64,000 nt of DNA. It comes from Ruminococcus flavefaciens (GTDB lineage: Bacteria; Bacteroidota; Bacteroidia; Bacteroidales; P3). The notes beneath the pieces are model-generated. The model did no database searches. It was not told the DNA's origin and saw only the letters and a list, made by a program, of their open reading frames with translations. Shown here piece after piece: positions 8,960 to 18,427 of this stretch. Location of the stretch: the NCBI GenBank assembly GCA_023667315.1, contig JAMPAI010000007.1, positions 1 through 64,000 of the forward strand. Reading direction: 5' to 3'. Position 1 is the stretch's first letter, and the number at the start of each line of letters is the position of its first letter. The position numbers and the translations under genes are program-made.

Positions 8960-9877
8960 CTACATCCAGCGCCGTTTCTTGGCAAAGAAGATAAAGAAAG
9001 CGGCCACGAGCGCCATAAAGCCCACGATGCACCAGAAAACGTGCGCGCGGCTCATAAAGGGCAGGTTCACGTTCATTCCGTAAACCCCGGTGATAAACGT
9101 AAGGGGGAGGAAGATGGTGGAGATGAGCGTCATGATCTTCATCACCTCGTTGATGCGGTTGGTCTGCATGGAGTCGAAGGTTTTCGAAAGGCCTTCGATC
9201 AACTCGCCGTTGTCTTCCACCATGTCCCACATCTTCTGATAGTAGTCCACGATATTGCCCCAGTAGTCTTCCATAAAGTCGCTGTTCTCCGAGAAGCCCT
9301 TGATGGTACCGGACTCGAATTTCTGGAAGAGCCGCAGCTGGGGTTTGAAAATGGTGTTCAGCAAGATGATGTTGCGGCGCGTAATCGACAGTTTCTCGAT
9401 GGTGAGGTCGGCGCGCTTGTTGAACAGGTCGCGGTTAATGCTTTCGATATTCACGCCCACACGCAGCAACAGGGAGTAGGAATCGACCAGAAGCCGGTTC
9501 AGAATCGTGTAGAGCAGGGTGTCGGAGTTGAATTCCTCGAAATCTTCCTCTAATTTCTCGGGCTGTTTCTCGGCCAGTTCGAAGATGTTCTTTAGGATGC
9601 CTTGCGAGCGGGTCAGCGTGATGATGTAACTCTTGCCCCAGAAAATCTTGATTTCGCGGGTGGTGAGGGTATCGCCGCGGTCAAAACCGGGAAAATGCAG
9701 GATAAGGAAGTTGTAGTCGTCGTAAATATCGATTTTGGGACGCTGCGCCATACTGCGGCAGTCTTCGATATCCAAGGGGTGAAAGTGAAATTCTTCCTCC
9801 AAAAACGTCAAATCCTCCTCGTTGGGATTCTGTATGTAGTGCCAGTTCAAGGCACCGAGTTCCAGGCTTTCCATCAT
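8960..9877 (-). CDS. corA: CorA-type magnesium/divalent cation transporter
   Basis: 305 aa. The C-terminus has two transmembrane helices; the first is preceded by the selectivity motif GMN (TGVYGMNVN), diagnostic of CorA/Mrs2 channels, and the chain ends with a basic tail (FFAKKRRWM). The N-terminal cytosolic funnel domain contains HPLDIEDC. CorA homopentamers carry Mg2+ (also Co2+, Ni2+) across the inner membrane. Two adjacent ATGs (9877, 9874) are equally possible starts. Confidence 0.93.
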   Translation of the reverse strand: MMESLELGALNWHYIQNPNEEDLTFLEEEFHFHPLDIEDCRSMAQRPKIDIYDDYNFLILHFPGFDRGDTLTTREIKIFWGKSYIITLTRSQGILKNIFELAEKQPEKLEEDFEEFNSDTLLYTILNRLLVDSYSLLLRVGVNIESINRDLFNKRADLTIEKLSITRRNIILLNTIFKPQLRLFQKFESGTIKGFSENSDFMEDYWGNIVDYYQKMWDMVEDNGELIEGLSKTFDSMQTNRINEVMKIMTLISTIFLPLTFITGVYGMNVNLPFMSRAHVFWCIVGFMALVAAFFIFFAKKRRWM

Positions 9878-10003
9878 GGCGACCCCCTTGTTTTACGATT
9901 TGACAAACGACTACATGCCAGTATTGGATTTGTGTTGTTCGGCCTTGTGCGCACAGGGCGCGGCGGCCAAAGGGCAAAGGTAAGAAAAAATCAAAAATTC
10001 CGT

Positions 10004-10011
10004 TATCTTTG
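10004..10011 (+). promoter_or_regulatory. -7 promoter box TATCTTTG for ribBA
   Basis: A TAnnTTTG element lies 65 bp before the ribBA start at 10076. No FMN riboswitch is recognisable between it and the gene. Confidence 0.6.
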
Positions 10012-10075
10012 CCACCTGTTTTTTAGACTGTGTGCGGATTTTGCGCACATGGCACTAAAACCAAATACAGCAGCG

Positions 10076-11281
10076 ATGGAAGTAAAATTAGACAGCGTAA
10101 AAGACGCTATCCGTGATTTTAAGGAAGGCAAGTTCCTGATTGTGGTGGACGATTACGACCGCGAGAACGAAGGCGATCTGGTGATTGCCGCCGAGAAGGT
10201 GACGCCCGAGAAAATCAATTTCATGCTTAAGCATGCCCGTGGCGTGCTGTGCGCGCCCATCACGCTTTCGCGTTGCGAGGAGTTGAACCTGCCCCATCAG
10301 GTGGAACACAATACTTCCGTGCTGGGAACGCCCTTCACGGTAACCATCGACAAGCTGGAAGGCTGCACCACCGGGGTCTCGGCCTCCGACCGTGCCGCCA
10401 CCATCCTTGCGCTGGCGGATCCCAAGGCGAAGCCCGGAGATTTCGGCCGCCCCGGACATATCAACCCGCTCTATGCCCAGGATCTGGGCGTGTTGCGCCG
10501 TGCCGGGCATACCGAAGCCTGCGTGGATCTGGCTCGTCTGGCCGGGCTTTATCCGGCGGCCGCGCTGATGGAAATCATGAGCGACGACGGCACGATGGCC
10601 CGCCTGCCCGAATTGCGCCGGTTTGCCGATGAACACGGCATCAAGCTTATCTCCATTGCCGATCTGATTGCCTACCGCATTCAGACTGAAAGCCTGGTAA
10701 AGGAAGAAGTGGTGGTGAAGCTGCCTACGCATCACGGCAATTTCCAGCTGCACGCCTTTACCGAAAACAATAGCGGAACCCTGCATTTGGCCTTGGTGAA
10801 AGGCGAATGGAAGGAAGACGAGCCGATTCTGGTGCGCGTTCACTCCTGCTGCCTTACGGGCGATGTGCTTTCTTCCTGCCGCTGCGACTGCGGCGAACAG
10901 CTGCACGACGCGATGGAAATGGTGGAAAAGGAAGGCAAGGGAATCGTGCTGTACATGAATCAGGAAGGCCGTGGCATCGGTCTGCTCAACAAGCTTAAGG
11001 CCTATAAACTGCAAGACCAGGGCAAGGATACGGTGGAAGCCAACGTGCTGCTCGGTTTCAAGCCCGACGAGCGCGATTACGGTATCGGTGCACAGATCCT
11101 GCGGAATTTAAAGGCGCACAAGGTCCGCCTTATCACCAACAATCCCGCCAAGCGCGTGGGTTTGGAAAGTTACGGCATCGAGATCGTGGAAACGGTGCCC
11201 ATCATCGAAAAGCCCAACCAATACGACGAAGCCTACCTGCGCACCAAGCAGGATAAGATGGGGCATAAACTGCAATTTTAG
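10076..11281 (+). CDS. ribBA: Bifunctional DHBP synthase / GTP cyclohydrolase II
   Basis: 401 aa from the ATG at 10076; an in-frame ATG at 10049 adds nine residues and cannot be excluded. The RibB half (about 1-205) makes 3,4-dihydroxy-2-butanone 4-phosphate: [13 protein letters not shown] (acidic metal site), [10 protein letters not shown] and [12 protein letters not shown] are present. The RibA half opens the GTP ring: [16 protein letters not shown] supplies the three zinc cysteines, followed by [12 protein letters not shown]. Both halves feed riboflavin synthesis. It converges with the LolA-like gene, overlapping it by 4 bases. Confidence 0.97.
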   Translation: MEVKLDSVKDAIRDFKEGKFLIVVDDYDRENEGDLVIAAEKVTPEKINFMLKHARGVLCAPITLSRCEELNLPHQVEHNTSVLGTPFTVTIDKLEGCTTGVSASDRAATILALADPKAKPGDFGRPGHINPLYAQDLGVLRRAGHTEACVDLARLAGLYPAAALMEIMSDDGTMARLPELRRFADEHGIKLISIADLIAYRIQTESLVKEEVVVKLPTHHGNFQLHAFTENNSGTLHLALVKGEWKEDEPILVRVHSCCLTGDVLSSCRCDCGEQLHDAMEMVEKEGKGIVLYMNQEGRGIGLLNKLKAYKLQDQGKDTVEANVLLGFKPDERDYGIGAQILRNLKAHKVRLITNNPAKRVGLESYGIEIVETVPIIEKPNQYDEAYLRTKQDKMGHKLQF

Positions 11282-11979
11282 CGCATGTCATTTATCTGTA
11301 CGTCGGGAAACCTGGCTTTGTCGAACACGAAGTCGGCGGCTTTGGCCAGGGCGTTTTCCCTGTACGAGAAGTTATTGTAGGTGAACCGCCGGTTCTGCGG
11401 CAGATACACTTCAATCTTGTGGAACTTGGCATCGCTCTTGTTCAGGTAGATCCGTATCTTGGTTACTTCCGAGCGTTGCAGGGGCGTGAGGTCGATGATG
11501 TGGCGCGAAGCCCCGTCGATGGCCTGTTCGCGGATGTATTTGGCGCGGTAGAACTTGTCGTGGTTCTTGATAAGGCTCACCGGGTTGAGGTCGGGCAGGG
11601 TCTGGTCGCAGGCATAGACGGCCACCTCGTGGTGGGCGATTGTATAGACCCACAGGTCGGTTCCGTTGCAGTAAAATTCATCCGCACCCATCACAAGGCG
11701 GTATTTGGCGCCCTGCACCAAGAGCGAGCTGCGCTGGCAGCCCGTCGGGGTAGGCTGGTTGTTTTCTTCCGGGCAGGCGTCGAAGCGTATCTCGATGCTC
11801 TTGCAGGTATTGAGCCATTTGCGCGTTTTCTCCATATAGGAATGCGCCATGGGGTCGTTGGCACCCTCGGCGGTCTTTACCGTGGTCTGGGGCGTAAGGG
11901 CCTGGGCTAAGATTTCGGATTTCACGTTCAGGAACGCTAAAACCAAACTTGCCGCAAGCAGAAAACGGATATTCTTCAT
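11278..11979 (-). CDS. LolA-like outer membrane lipoprotein carrier
   Basis: 233 aa with a signal peptide (hydrophobic residues 5-20, ending near ILAQA). The body has the LolA pattern: an N-terminal helix ([20 protein letters not shown]), a strand series with [15 protein letters not shown], then [20 protein letters not shown] and a C-terminal [15 protein letters not shown]. LolA shuttles lipoproteins through the periplasm. It follows ftsK by 14 bp on the same strand, a common arrangement in Bacteroidota. The mature part has five cysteines (residues 59, 69, 80, 103 and 124), unusual for a LolA protein. Confidence 0.85.
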   Translation of the reverse strand: MKNIRFLLAASLVLAFLNVKSEILAQALTPQTTVKTAEGANDPMAHSYMEKTRKWLNTCKSIEIRFDACPEENNQPTPTGCQRSSLLVQGAKYRLVMGADEFYCNGTDLWVYTIAHHEVAVYACDQTLPDLNPVSLIKNHDKFYRAKYIREQAIDGASRHIIDLTPLQRSEVTKIRIYLNKSDAKFHKIEVYLPQNRRFTYNNFSYRENALAKAADFVFDKARFPDVQINDMR

Positions 11980-11993
11980 GGTTTGGAAAAATC

Positions 11994-14708
11994 TTAGAGG
12001 TTAAGCGACTGGAGCAGTCTTTCCAGCATTTCGGGATCCTTTATCTTTACTTCCCGGGTCTTCCGTCCGTCGAACGCACCCACGATGCCCGCCGTTTCCA
12101 ACTGGTCCATGATGCGGCCGGCGCGGTTGTAGCCTAATTTGAACTTGCGCTGCAACATCGAGGTGGAACCCTGCTGGCTGCTCACCACCAGTTCGGCGGC
12201 CTCGCGGAACATGCCGTCCCATTCGTCGGCGCCGATGTCGGACTTTCCTTCGCCGCCTCCGTTCTCGTCGGGGCAGTCGGGCAACAGATAGGCGTCGGGA
12301 TAGGCGCGCTGTTCGCCGATAAACTCAGTGATCCGTTCGATTTCGGGCGTGTCGATGAACGGACACTGCAGGCGGGTAAGCCCCTCGCCCATCGAGATGA
12401 GCATGTCGCCGCGGCCAATCAGCTGGTCGGCTCCTCCGGCATCCAGAATGGTGCGCGAGTCTATCTTCTGGCTTACCTTGAAGGCGATGCGGGCAGGGAA
12501 ATTGGCCTTGATCAAGCCCGTGATGATGTTTACCGAAGGCCGTTGGGTGGCGATCACCAGATGGATGCCGATGGCGCGCGCCAACTGCGCCAGACGCGCG
12601 ATAGGCTGTTCCACTTCGCGGCCGGCGGTCATGATGAGGTCGGCGAACTCATCGATAATCAGCACGATATAGGGCAGGAAACGGTGCTGGTTCTCTCCTT
12701 GGGAATCCACCGGCTGGCCGATAACGAGCTTGCGGTCGATAATCTTCTTGTTGTATTCCTTAAGGTTCTTCGCCCCCGCGTCTTTAAGCAGGTCGTAGCG
12801 GTTGTCCATTTCCTTGCAGAGCGAGTTGAGGGTGCGCACCACCTTGCGGGTGTCGGTGATGATGGCGTCCTCGCTGTCGGGCAGCTTGGCCAGGTAATGA
12901 CGTTCTATCTTGTTGTACAGGCTCAGTTCCACCTTCTTGGGATCCACCATCACGAACTTGAGCTCGGCCGGGTGCTTGGAATAGAGCAGGGAGGCCACGA
13001 TTGCATTCAAGCCCACCGACTTGCCTTGACCGGTGGCTCCGGCCACCAGCAGGTGGGGCATCTTGGCCAGGTCGGCCACGAACTCTTCGTTCGAAATGGT
13101 CTTGCCCAGCGCCACCGGCAGCGCGAAATCCTTGCTGCGGAACTTCTCGCAGGTAAGCATGTCGCGCATGGGAACGATCTGCTTCTTGCTGTTGGGCACT
13201 TCGATGCCGATGGTGCCCTTGCCGGGAATGGGCGCGATGATGCGGATGCCGAGCGCGGAGAGGCTCAGCGCGATATCGTCTTCGAGGTTCTTGATCTTGC
13301 TGATGCGCACCCCCGGTGCCGGCACGATTTCGTAGAGCGTTACGGTAGGCCCGATGGTGGCCGAGATCTTGCTGATGCCGATGCCGTAGTTCTGCAGCGT
13401 TTCCACGATCCGCTTCTTGTTTTCCAGCAGCTCCTCGTTCATGTCCTGAATCTTCTGCGACTGGTCGCCGAAGTCTTCCAGCAGGTCGAGGGTGGGGAAG
13501 CGGAAACCCGAAAGTTCCAGGCGCGGGTCGAAGGGCGTGTCGAGGCCGAAATGATCGGGGCGGGGCTCCACCACGGGTTTCTGCTCGGAAACCACGCGGG
13601 TGTCCAAGACCACCATTTCTTCTTCGGGCTCGTCTTCCTGCACCGGTACGGGTTCCTGCACTTGTGGCTTTTCTTCCGTGTTTATCGTAAGCTCTACGGA
13701 GGATGCCGTTTCGGAAGGCGTTCCCACCTCGGGTTCAGGTTCGTCGTCTAAACTGAACACTGTCTTGGGAGGAGCGGCGGGAACGGTTTCGGCTGAGGCG
13801 GGAATGGCGGAGGAAACCGTGGACGGTTCGGGCTCGGGCATATGGATGCGCGTGCTCAGGGTCATGCCGAAATCGTCGTTGATATGGAGCGGCAGGTCTT
13901 CGGGTTCGTTGGCGGGAACCGTTTCCACATGGTCTTGTCCGGGCATGCCGGGTTCCTGTCCTGGCATGTCGAAATCCGTGCTTGCCTTTGCGCGTTTGGG
14001 CGCGCGGAGCGAGATGCGCACGTCGCGCAGGTTATAGTTCAGGATAAGGTAGCAGATCAGGGTGAACGCCAGGATAAAGCCCAATCCGATCTTGCCGGTG
14101 AGTCCCAGCAGGTAACGGCTCGCGGAGGCGCCGGCGTTGCCGCCGAACACATAGAACTTGCCGCTGCAGACCCAGCCCGCCAGCAACGAGATCCACAGCA
14201 GGCCGAACAGCGAGCGGAAAACGATCTTGATCCAGGCGTATTTCTTCAGGTTGAGCAACTGCAGCCCGCCCAGAAACAGCAAGAGGGGAAAGATAAAGGA
14301 GGCGATGCCGAAGCCTTGGTTGATGAAGGCCGAAGCGATGTAGGCGCCCAGCCGGCCGCCGAAATTGCGTACCGTCCAGTTGCCGGATGTCCATACGCTG
14401 CCCGAGCGCATCTGCTGCACGGCATCGTAGTCGATCCACCAGTAGAGGAAATGCGAGATGAACGCGAGGGCCAGGAACGCTCCTGCAAACAGGCAGAGAT
14501 AGCCCGTTATACGGCGTGTTTTCTGCGTGGGCAACGCGGCACGGAACTTCTTGAATTTGTCGGAAAGCCTGTTGGCAACGGAGGGTTCTTCGGTTTGGCT
14601 TTCGTGCTCCGAATCGTTTTCCGCAGGCGTTTCTTCGGGCGGAAGAGCGTCCTGAACAGGCTCTATCTCCGGTTCAGGCAAAGGAATACGTCTTCTGTTT
14701 TTCGACAT
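11994..14708 (-). CDS. ftsK: DNA translocase FtsK/SpoIIIE
   Basis: 904 aa. A basic N-terminus and four transmembrane helices (about residues 65-230) anchor it in the division septum. A Pro/Glu-rich linker follows (to about 390). The RecA-like motor has Walker A GATGQGKSVG near residue 555 and Walker B YIVLIIDEFADL, with ATQRPSVNIITG after it. The C-terminal gamma winged helix (TSMLQRKFKLGYNRAGRIMDQLE) reads polar DNA sequences. It pumps the terminus region of the chromosome during division and activates XerCD. Confidence 0.97.
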   Translation of the reverse strand: MSKNRRRIPLPEPEIEPVQDALPPEETPAENDSEHESQTEEPSVANRLSDKFKKFRAALPTQKTRRITGYLCLFAGAFLALAFISHFLYWWIDYDAVQQMRSGSVWTSGNWTVRNFGGRLGAYIASAFINQGFGIASFIFPLLLFLGGLQLLNLKKYAWIKIVFRSLFGLLWISLLAGWVCSGKFYVFGGNAGASASRYLLGLTGKIGLGFILAFTLICYLILNYNLRDVRISLRAPKRAKASTDFDMPGQEPGMPGQDHVETVPANEPEDLPLHINDDFGMTLSTRIHMPEPEPSTVSSAIPASAETVPAAPPKTVFSLDDEPEPEVGTPSETASSVELTINTEEKPQVQEPVPVQEDEPEEEMVVLDTRVVSEQKPVVEPRPDHFGLDTPFDPRLELSGFRFPTLDLLEDFGDQSQKIQDMNEELLENKKRIVETLQNYGIGISKISATIGPTVTLYEIVPAPGVRISKIKNLEDDIALSLSALGIRIIAPIPGKGTIGIEVPNSKKQIVPMRDMLTCEKFRSKDFALPVALGKTISNEEFVADLAKMPHLLVAGATGQGKSVGLNAIVASLLYSKHPAELKFVMVDPKKVELSLYNKIERHYLAKLPDSEDAIITDTRKVVRTLNSLCKEMDNRYDLLKDAGAKNLKEYNKKIIDRKLVIGQPVDSQGENQHRFLPYIVLIIDEFADLIMTAGREVEQPIARLAQLARAIGIHLVIATQRPSVNIITGLIKANFPARIAFKVSQKIDSRTILDAGGADQLIGRGDMLISMGEGLTRLQCPFIDTPEIERITEFIGEQRAYPDAYLLPDCPDENGGGEGKSDIGADEWDGMFREAAELVVSSQQGSTSMLQRKFKLGYNRAGRIMDQLETAGIVGAFDGRKTREVKIKDPEMLERLLQSLNL

Positions 14709-14751
14709 GGGTGTTGCTCGCGGGCGATGTACCGCCCTTTTTACAAAACTT

Positions 14752-14759
14752 CAAAGTTA
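14752..14759 (-). promoter_or_regulatory. -7 promoter box TAACTTTG for ftsK
   Basis: On the minus strand TAACTTTG matches TAnnTTTG, 44 bp before the ftsK ATG at 14708. Confidence 0.55.
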
Positions 14760-14791
14760 ATGAAAAATGCCCAAAGAAAACACAAGTGCCT

Positions 14792-15928
14792 TCAGGACAG
14801 GGTTTCCAATACGCACCGCATGCACCGGGCCAGATCCTCGCGGCAATGCGCCTTTATTTCCTGCATTTCGGAACGGCCTGGATTAACGGCATAGGCGGCG
14901 GATATACCCAATTGGTTCAGTTCATCGGTATTGGCCGACACTTCTCCGGCCAAGGCGATTACCGGAACGCCGGCGTTCTTTGCATGGCGGGCGATGCCTG
15001 AAAGTGCCTTCCCGTGCAGGCTTTGGCTGTCTAAGCGGCCTTCACCCGTAAATACGCAGTCGGCATTTTGCAAAAGACGGTCGAATCCGACAAAATCGAG
15101 CAGTGTTTCGATGCCGGGGCGCAGCCGCGCGCCTAAAAAGGCCTTCATTCCGTAGCCGCAACCGCCCGCCGCACCCGCGCCGGAATCCTCCGCACCTAAA
15201 AAATCAAGATCCCGTGCCATAATGTCGGCAAGGTGCCGCAGGCCGTCGTCCAACCGCTTCACCATGGCGGCATCCGCCCCCTTTTGAGGAGCGAATACAT
15301 AGGCGGCGCCTGCTGCTCCGAAAAGCGGGTTATCCACGTCGCAAAGGCATTCGAGGCGGGTGGCTTTTAGTCGGAAATCCAATCCGGAGGTATCGATGCG
15401 GCAGATGTTTTTGAGCGTGTTGCCGACAGGAACGAACACCCGGCCCTGGGTGTCGAGAAAGCGGACACCTAATGCCGAGGCCATGCCGCAGGCTCCGTCG
15501 TTGGTGCAGCTTCCGCCCAGTCCCACGATGATTTTTCTGCAATTCGCGTTCAAGGCTTCCAACATAAGCTGCCCAAGGCCGAACGTACTTGTCTTGCCGG
15601 GGTCGGGATGGTCGGCCACGAGCGGCAGTCCGGCGCAGGAGGCCGTCTCGATGATTGCGGTGTCGCCCATTTTGCCCCAAACGGCCTGAATGGGTTTTCC
15701 GTAAGGGTCTTGCACGGTGGCCGTTTTCCGTTCTCTCGGGATCGGAAGCCGGATATCGGTGGCGTACAGAAAGGAATCCACCGTGCCTTCGCCTCCGTCG
15801 GCTATGGGAATGCACACGGCCTTGCACTGCGGAAACCGCGCCGACACGCATTCCCGCATGATGCGGCAGACTTCCGTGGCGCGCATCGTTCCTTTAAACG
15901 AATCGGGTATGATGATTACGTGCTGCAT
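14792..15928 (-). CDS. glxK: Glycerate kinase (GckA/GarK type)
   Basis: 378 aa from the ATG at 15928; the open frame runs 26 residues further up but those are not family-like. Motifs: IIIPDSFKGTM at the N-terminus, IADGGEGTVDSF, GLGGSCTNDGACGMASALG, GCGYGMKAFLGARLRPGIE and FTGEGRLDSQSLHGK, all typical of the GarK/GlxK glycerate kinase family. It phosphorylates glycerate with ATP, feeding glycolysis. It stands alone between ftsK (same strand) and a divergent lysE-type gene. Confidence 0.94.
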   Translation of the reverse strand: MQHVIIIPDSFKGTMRATEVCRIMRECVSARFPQCKAVCIPIADGGEGTVDSFLYATDIRLPIPRERKTATVQDPYGKPIQAVWGKMGDTAIIETASCAGLPLVADHPDPGKTSTFGLGQLMLEALNANCRKIIVGLGGSCTNDGACGMASALGVRFLDTQGRVFVPVGNTLKNICRIDTSGLDFRLKATRLECLCDVDNPLFGAAGAAYVFAPQKGADAAMVKRLDDGLRHLADIMARDLDFLGAEDSGAGAAGGCGYGMKAFLGARLRPGIETLLDFVGFDRLLQNADCVFTGEGRLDSQSLHGKALSGIARHAKNAGVPVIALAGEVSANTDELNQLGISAAYAVNPGRSEMQEIKAHCREDLARCMRCVLETLS

Positions 15929-16082
15929 GGCTTGTGTGCCGGATTTCTCCGGAATGCGGTTTCGTCCGGCAAAGGTATCAAGATACCGTGTTCCGGCAAA
16001 AAACAAGTGAACTTGCTTTTTGCGCCCGACTTATGTAAATTCGCTTTCCCGATTTTGGGGTGACGGTTAAACGGAAGAATCC

Positions 16083-16775
16083 TTGCTGTATTCGATTTGG
16101 CATACCATTGCAGAGGCTTTTTTGGCGGGCATGACCTTGAGTTTTATGTTCGGCCCGGCTTTCTTTACTATACTGCAGACCAGTCTGGAGCGTGGGTTCA
16201 AGGCTGCCTTTTGGATCGCCTGCGGCATTTTCGTATGCGACAGCCTGCTGGTGCTTATTTCGTTCTTGGGTGCTTCCCGTTTGTTTACCGACCCTTCGGC
16301 CAGCAAGGTGATAGGCATCGTGGGCGGCGCGGTACTGGTTCTGATGGGGATTTACACCTTCCGCAAGAAAGTGGTCATCAAGTCGAACATAGACCCTTCC
16401 GAAAAACTGAAACAGTCCTCGCCGGGAATGTATTTCCTCAAGGGTTTCTTCATGAATATGGCCAACCCCGGAATATGGATTTTCTGGTTCGTTACCGTGG
16501 GGGCGATTACGGCGCAATACACCACCGACGACGGCCATGTGATCGGCTTCCGCGTCTTCATGTTCTTTTTGGTGACGCTCTGCACCATTTTCAGTATGGA
16601 TGTGCTCAAGTCGTTTGTCGCCAACAAGATAAAGAAAGTGGTGAACGAGCGTACCATCAAGGTGGTGAACAAGGTGGTGGGCGTGGTGCTGGTGCTGTTC
16701 GGCGCCTACCTGCTGTTGAGCAGCTTTGTCCCGCTCAATATCGATTCGGTAACGGGCGCGCTGCGGCTTAATTGA
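16083..16775 (+). CDS. LysE/RhtB family amino acid exporter, TTG start
   Basis: 230 aa. Six hydrophobic segments and the family start AEAFLAGMTLSFMFGPAFF, then GFKAAFWIACGIFVCDSLLVL and FFMNMANPGIWIFW. The frame is closed by TAA at 16068-16070 and there is no ATG before residue 17, inside the first helix; TTG at 16083 with GGAAG at 16073-16077 is the only sensible start. These proteins export amino acids or small metabolites through the inner membrane. trxB follows 30 bp downstream. Confidence 0.9.
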   Translation: MLYSIWHTIAEAFLAGMTLSFMFGPAFFTILQTSLERGFKAAFWIACGIFVCDSLLVLISFLGASRLFTDPSASKVIGIVGGAVLVLMGIYTFRKKVVIKSNIDPSEKLKQSSPGMYFLKGFFMNMANPGIWIFWFVTVGAITAQYTTDDGHVIGFRVFMFFLVTLCTIFSMDVLKSFVANKIKKVVNERTIKVVNKVVGVVLVLFGAYLLLSSFVPLNIDSVTGALRLN

Positions 16776-16805
16776 TTTGTGTAAAACATATAAACTTAAA
16801 ATACC

Positions 16806-17741
16806 ATGGAAAAAGTAAAATGCCTCATTATCGGATCCGGCCCTGCCGGTTTCACCGCCGCCATCTATGCGGCTCGTGCCGACCTTAAACCGGTTCTCTA
16901 CGAAGGGATGCAGCCCGGCGGTCAGCTTACGATCACTACCGAAGTGGAAAACTTTCCCGGTTATCCCGAAGGCAGGAAAGGTCCCGATTTGATGCAGGAT
17001 CTGCGTCAGCAGGCCTTGCGTTTCAATACCGACATCCGCCCCGGCATGATCGCCAAGGTGGATTTCTCGCAACGCCCCTTTAAGGTAACCGCCGACGACG
17101 GCAACGAAATCATCGCCAATACCGTTATCGTGGCTACCGGCGCCTCGGCCAACTGGCTGGGTCTGGAATCCGAAAAAAAATACAACGGCCAGGGGGTTTC
17201 GGCCTGCGCCACCTGCGACGGTTTCTTCTACAAAGGCCAGGACGTGGCCGTTGTGGGCGGCGGAGACACCGCCTGCGAGGAAGCCTGCTACTTGGCCGGA
17301 CTTTGCAACAAGGTTTACCTGATTGTGCGCCGCGATGTGCTGCGCGCCTCCAAGGCCATGCAGGACCGGGTGCTGAACAATCCCAAGATCGAAGTGCTCT
17401 GGCAGCATAAGCCCAAGGAAATCGTGGGCGACGAAGACGGCGTGAACGGCGCGATCCTGACCCATTCGCAAACGGGCGAGGAAAAGAAAATCGATGTTAC
17501 CGGCTTCTTCGTGGCCATCGGTCATACCCCCAACACTTCGTTGGTGAAAGGTCAGCTCGAACTGCACGAAACGGGCCATATCAAGACCAAGCCCGGCACG
17601 ACCCAGACTTCGGTGGAAGGCGTTTTCGCCGCCGGCGACGTGCAGGACTTGCATTTCCGTCAGGCCATCACCTCCGCCGGTACGGGCTGTATGGCGGCTA
17701 TCGAGGCCGAACGCTTCCTGGCTGACCACAACGAAAAATAG
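16806..17741 (+). CDS. trxB: Thioredoxin reductase
   Basis: 311 aa. FAD-binding GSGPAGFTAAIYAARA at the N-terminus, the redox CATC motif (ACATCDGFFY, about residue 135) in the NADPH domain next to GGGDTACEEA, and the C-terminal FAD motif VFAAGDVQDLHFRQAITSAGTGC. It reduces thioredoxin with NADPH. It is followed 12 bp later by elbB, likely in the same transcript. Confidence 0.97.
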   Translation: MEKVKCLIIGSGPAGFTAAIYAARADLKPVLYEGMQPGGQLTITTEVENFPGYPEGRKGPDLMQDLRQQALRFNTDIRPGMIAKVDFSQRPFKVTADDGNEIIANTVIVATGASANWLGLESEKKYNGQGVSACATCDGFFYKGQDVAVVGGGDTACEEACYLAGLCNKVYLIVRRDVLRASKAMQDRVLNNPKIEVLWQHKPKEIVGDEDGVNGAILTHSQTGEEKKIDVTGFFVAIGHTPNTSLVKGQLELHETGHIKTKPGTTQTSVEGVFAAGDVQDLHFRQAITSAGTGCMAAIEAERFLADHNEK

Positions 17742-17753
17742 GAGAGTGCGCGT

Positions 17754-18401
17754 ATGAAGAAATTTGCCGTAGTGCTTTCCGGTTGCGGCGTGTATGACGG
17801 AAGCGAGATCGGAGAAGCCATGATGACGCTCCTGGCCTTGGAGGAAGCCGGTTGCGCCTACGCCATGTTCGCGCCCGACAAGCCGCAGATGCACGCCCTA
17901 AACCACCTTACGGGTGAGCCTATGCCCGAAAACCGCAATGTGCTGGCCGAATCGGCACGCATTGCCCGCGGAAAGGTGCGCCCGCTTACCGAATACAAGG
18001 CGGCCGATTTCGACGGTCTGGTGTTTCCCGGCGGTTTCGGGGCGGCCAAGAACCTGAGTACCTTTGCCGTGGACGGGGCGGCCATGAAAGTGGATGCCGA
18101 AGTGGAACGCGCCGTGAACGAAACCCGTGCGGCGGGCAAGCTCTTGGCGGCCATGTGCATCGCGCCGGTTATTCTGGGCAGGCTCATCAAGGGCGTGCAG
18201 GTAACGGTGGGGCACGACGAGGCCATCAACGAGGCCTTGCGCCAGATGGGTGCCGAGCCCAGAAACGTGTTCGGCACCGAGGTGGTTTGCGATGCCGGGA
18301 ACAAGGTATATACCACGCCTTGTTATATGTTGCCCGACGCCACCTTGGCCACGGTGGCCGCCTGCTGCCGTAAGTTGGCGGCGGAACTGGCCAAGGCGTA
18401 G
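17754..18401 (+). CDS. elbB: ElbB family glyoxalase-like protein (DJ-1/PfpI)
   Basis: 215 aa. Starts KKFAVVLSGCGVYDGSEIGEA and has GLVFPGGFGAAKNLSTFA and the nucleophile-elbow cysteine in AAMCIAPV, all features of ElbB, a class I amidotransferase-like protein described as an isoprenoid biosynthesis-linked glyoxalase. The physiological role is not settled. Its position behind trxB fits a role in redox or carbonyl stress, but that is inference. Confidence 0.92.
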   Translation: MKKFAVVLSGCGVYDGSEIGEAMMTLLALEEAGCAYAMFAPDKPQMHALNHLTGEPMPENRNVLAESARIARGKVRPLTEYKAADFDGLVFPGGFGAAKNLSTFAVDGAAMKVDAEVERAVNETRAAGKLLAAMCIAPVILGRLIKGVQVTVGHDEAINEALRQMGAEPRNVFGTEVVCDAGNKVYTTPCYMLPDATLATVAACCRKLAAELAKA

Positions 18402-18427
18402 CCGCGCCGTTGCCGGCAGGTAACGGA

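Noticed and set aside
10012-10075. FMN riboswitch before ribBA
   Set aside because: Only about 60 nt are available after the promoter box and none of the conserved FMN-element segments is present.
16067-17894. Long minus-strand frame opposite lysE and trxB
   Set aside because: Antisense shadow; trxB and LysE motifs on the plus strand are clear.
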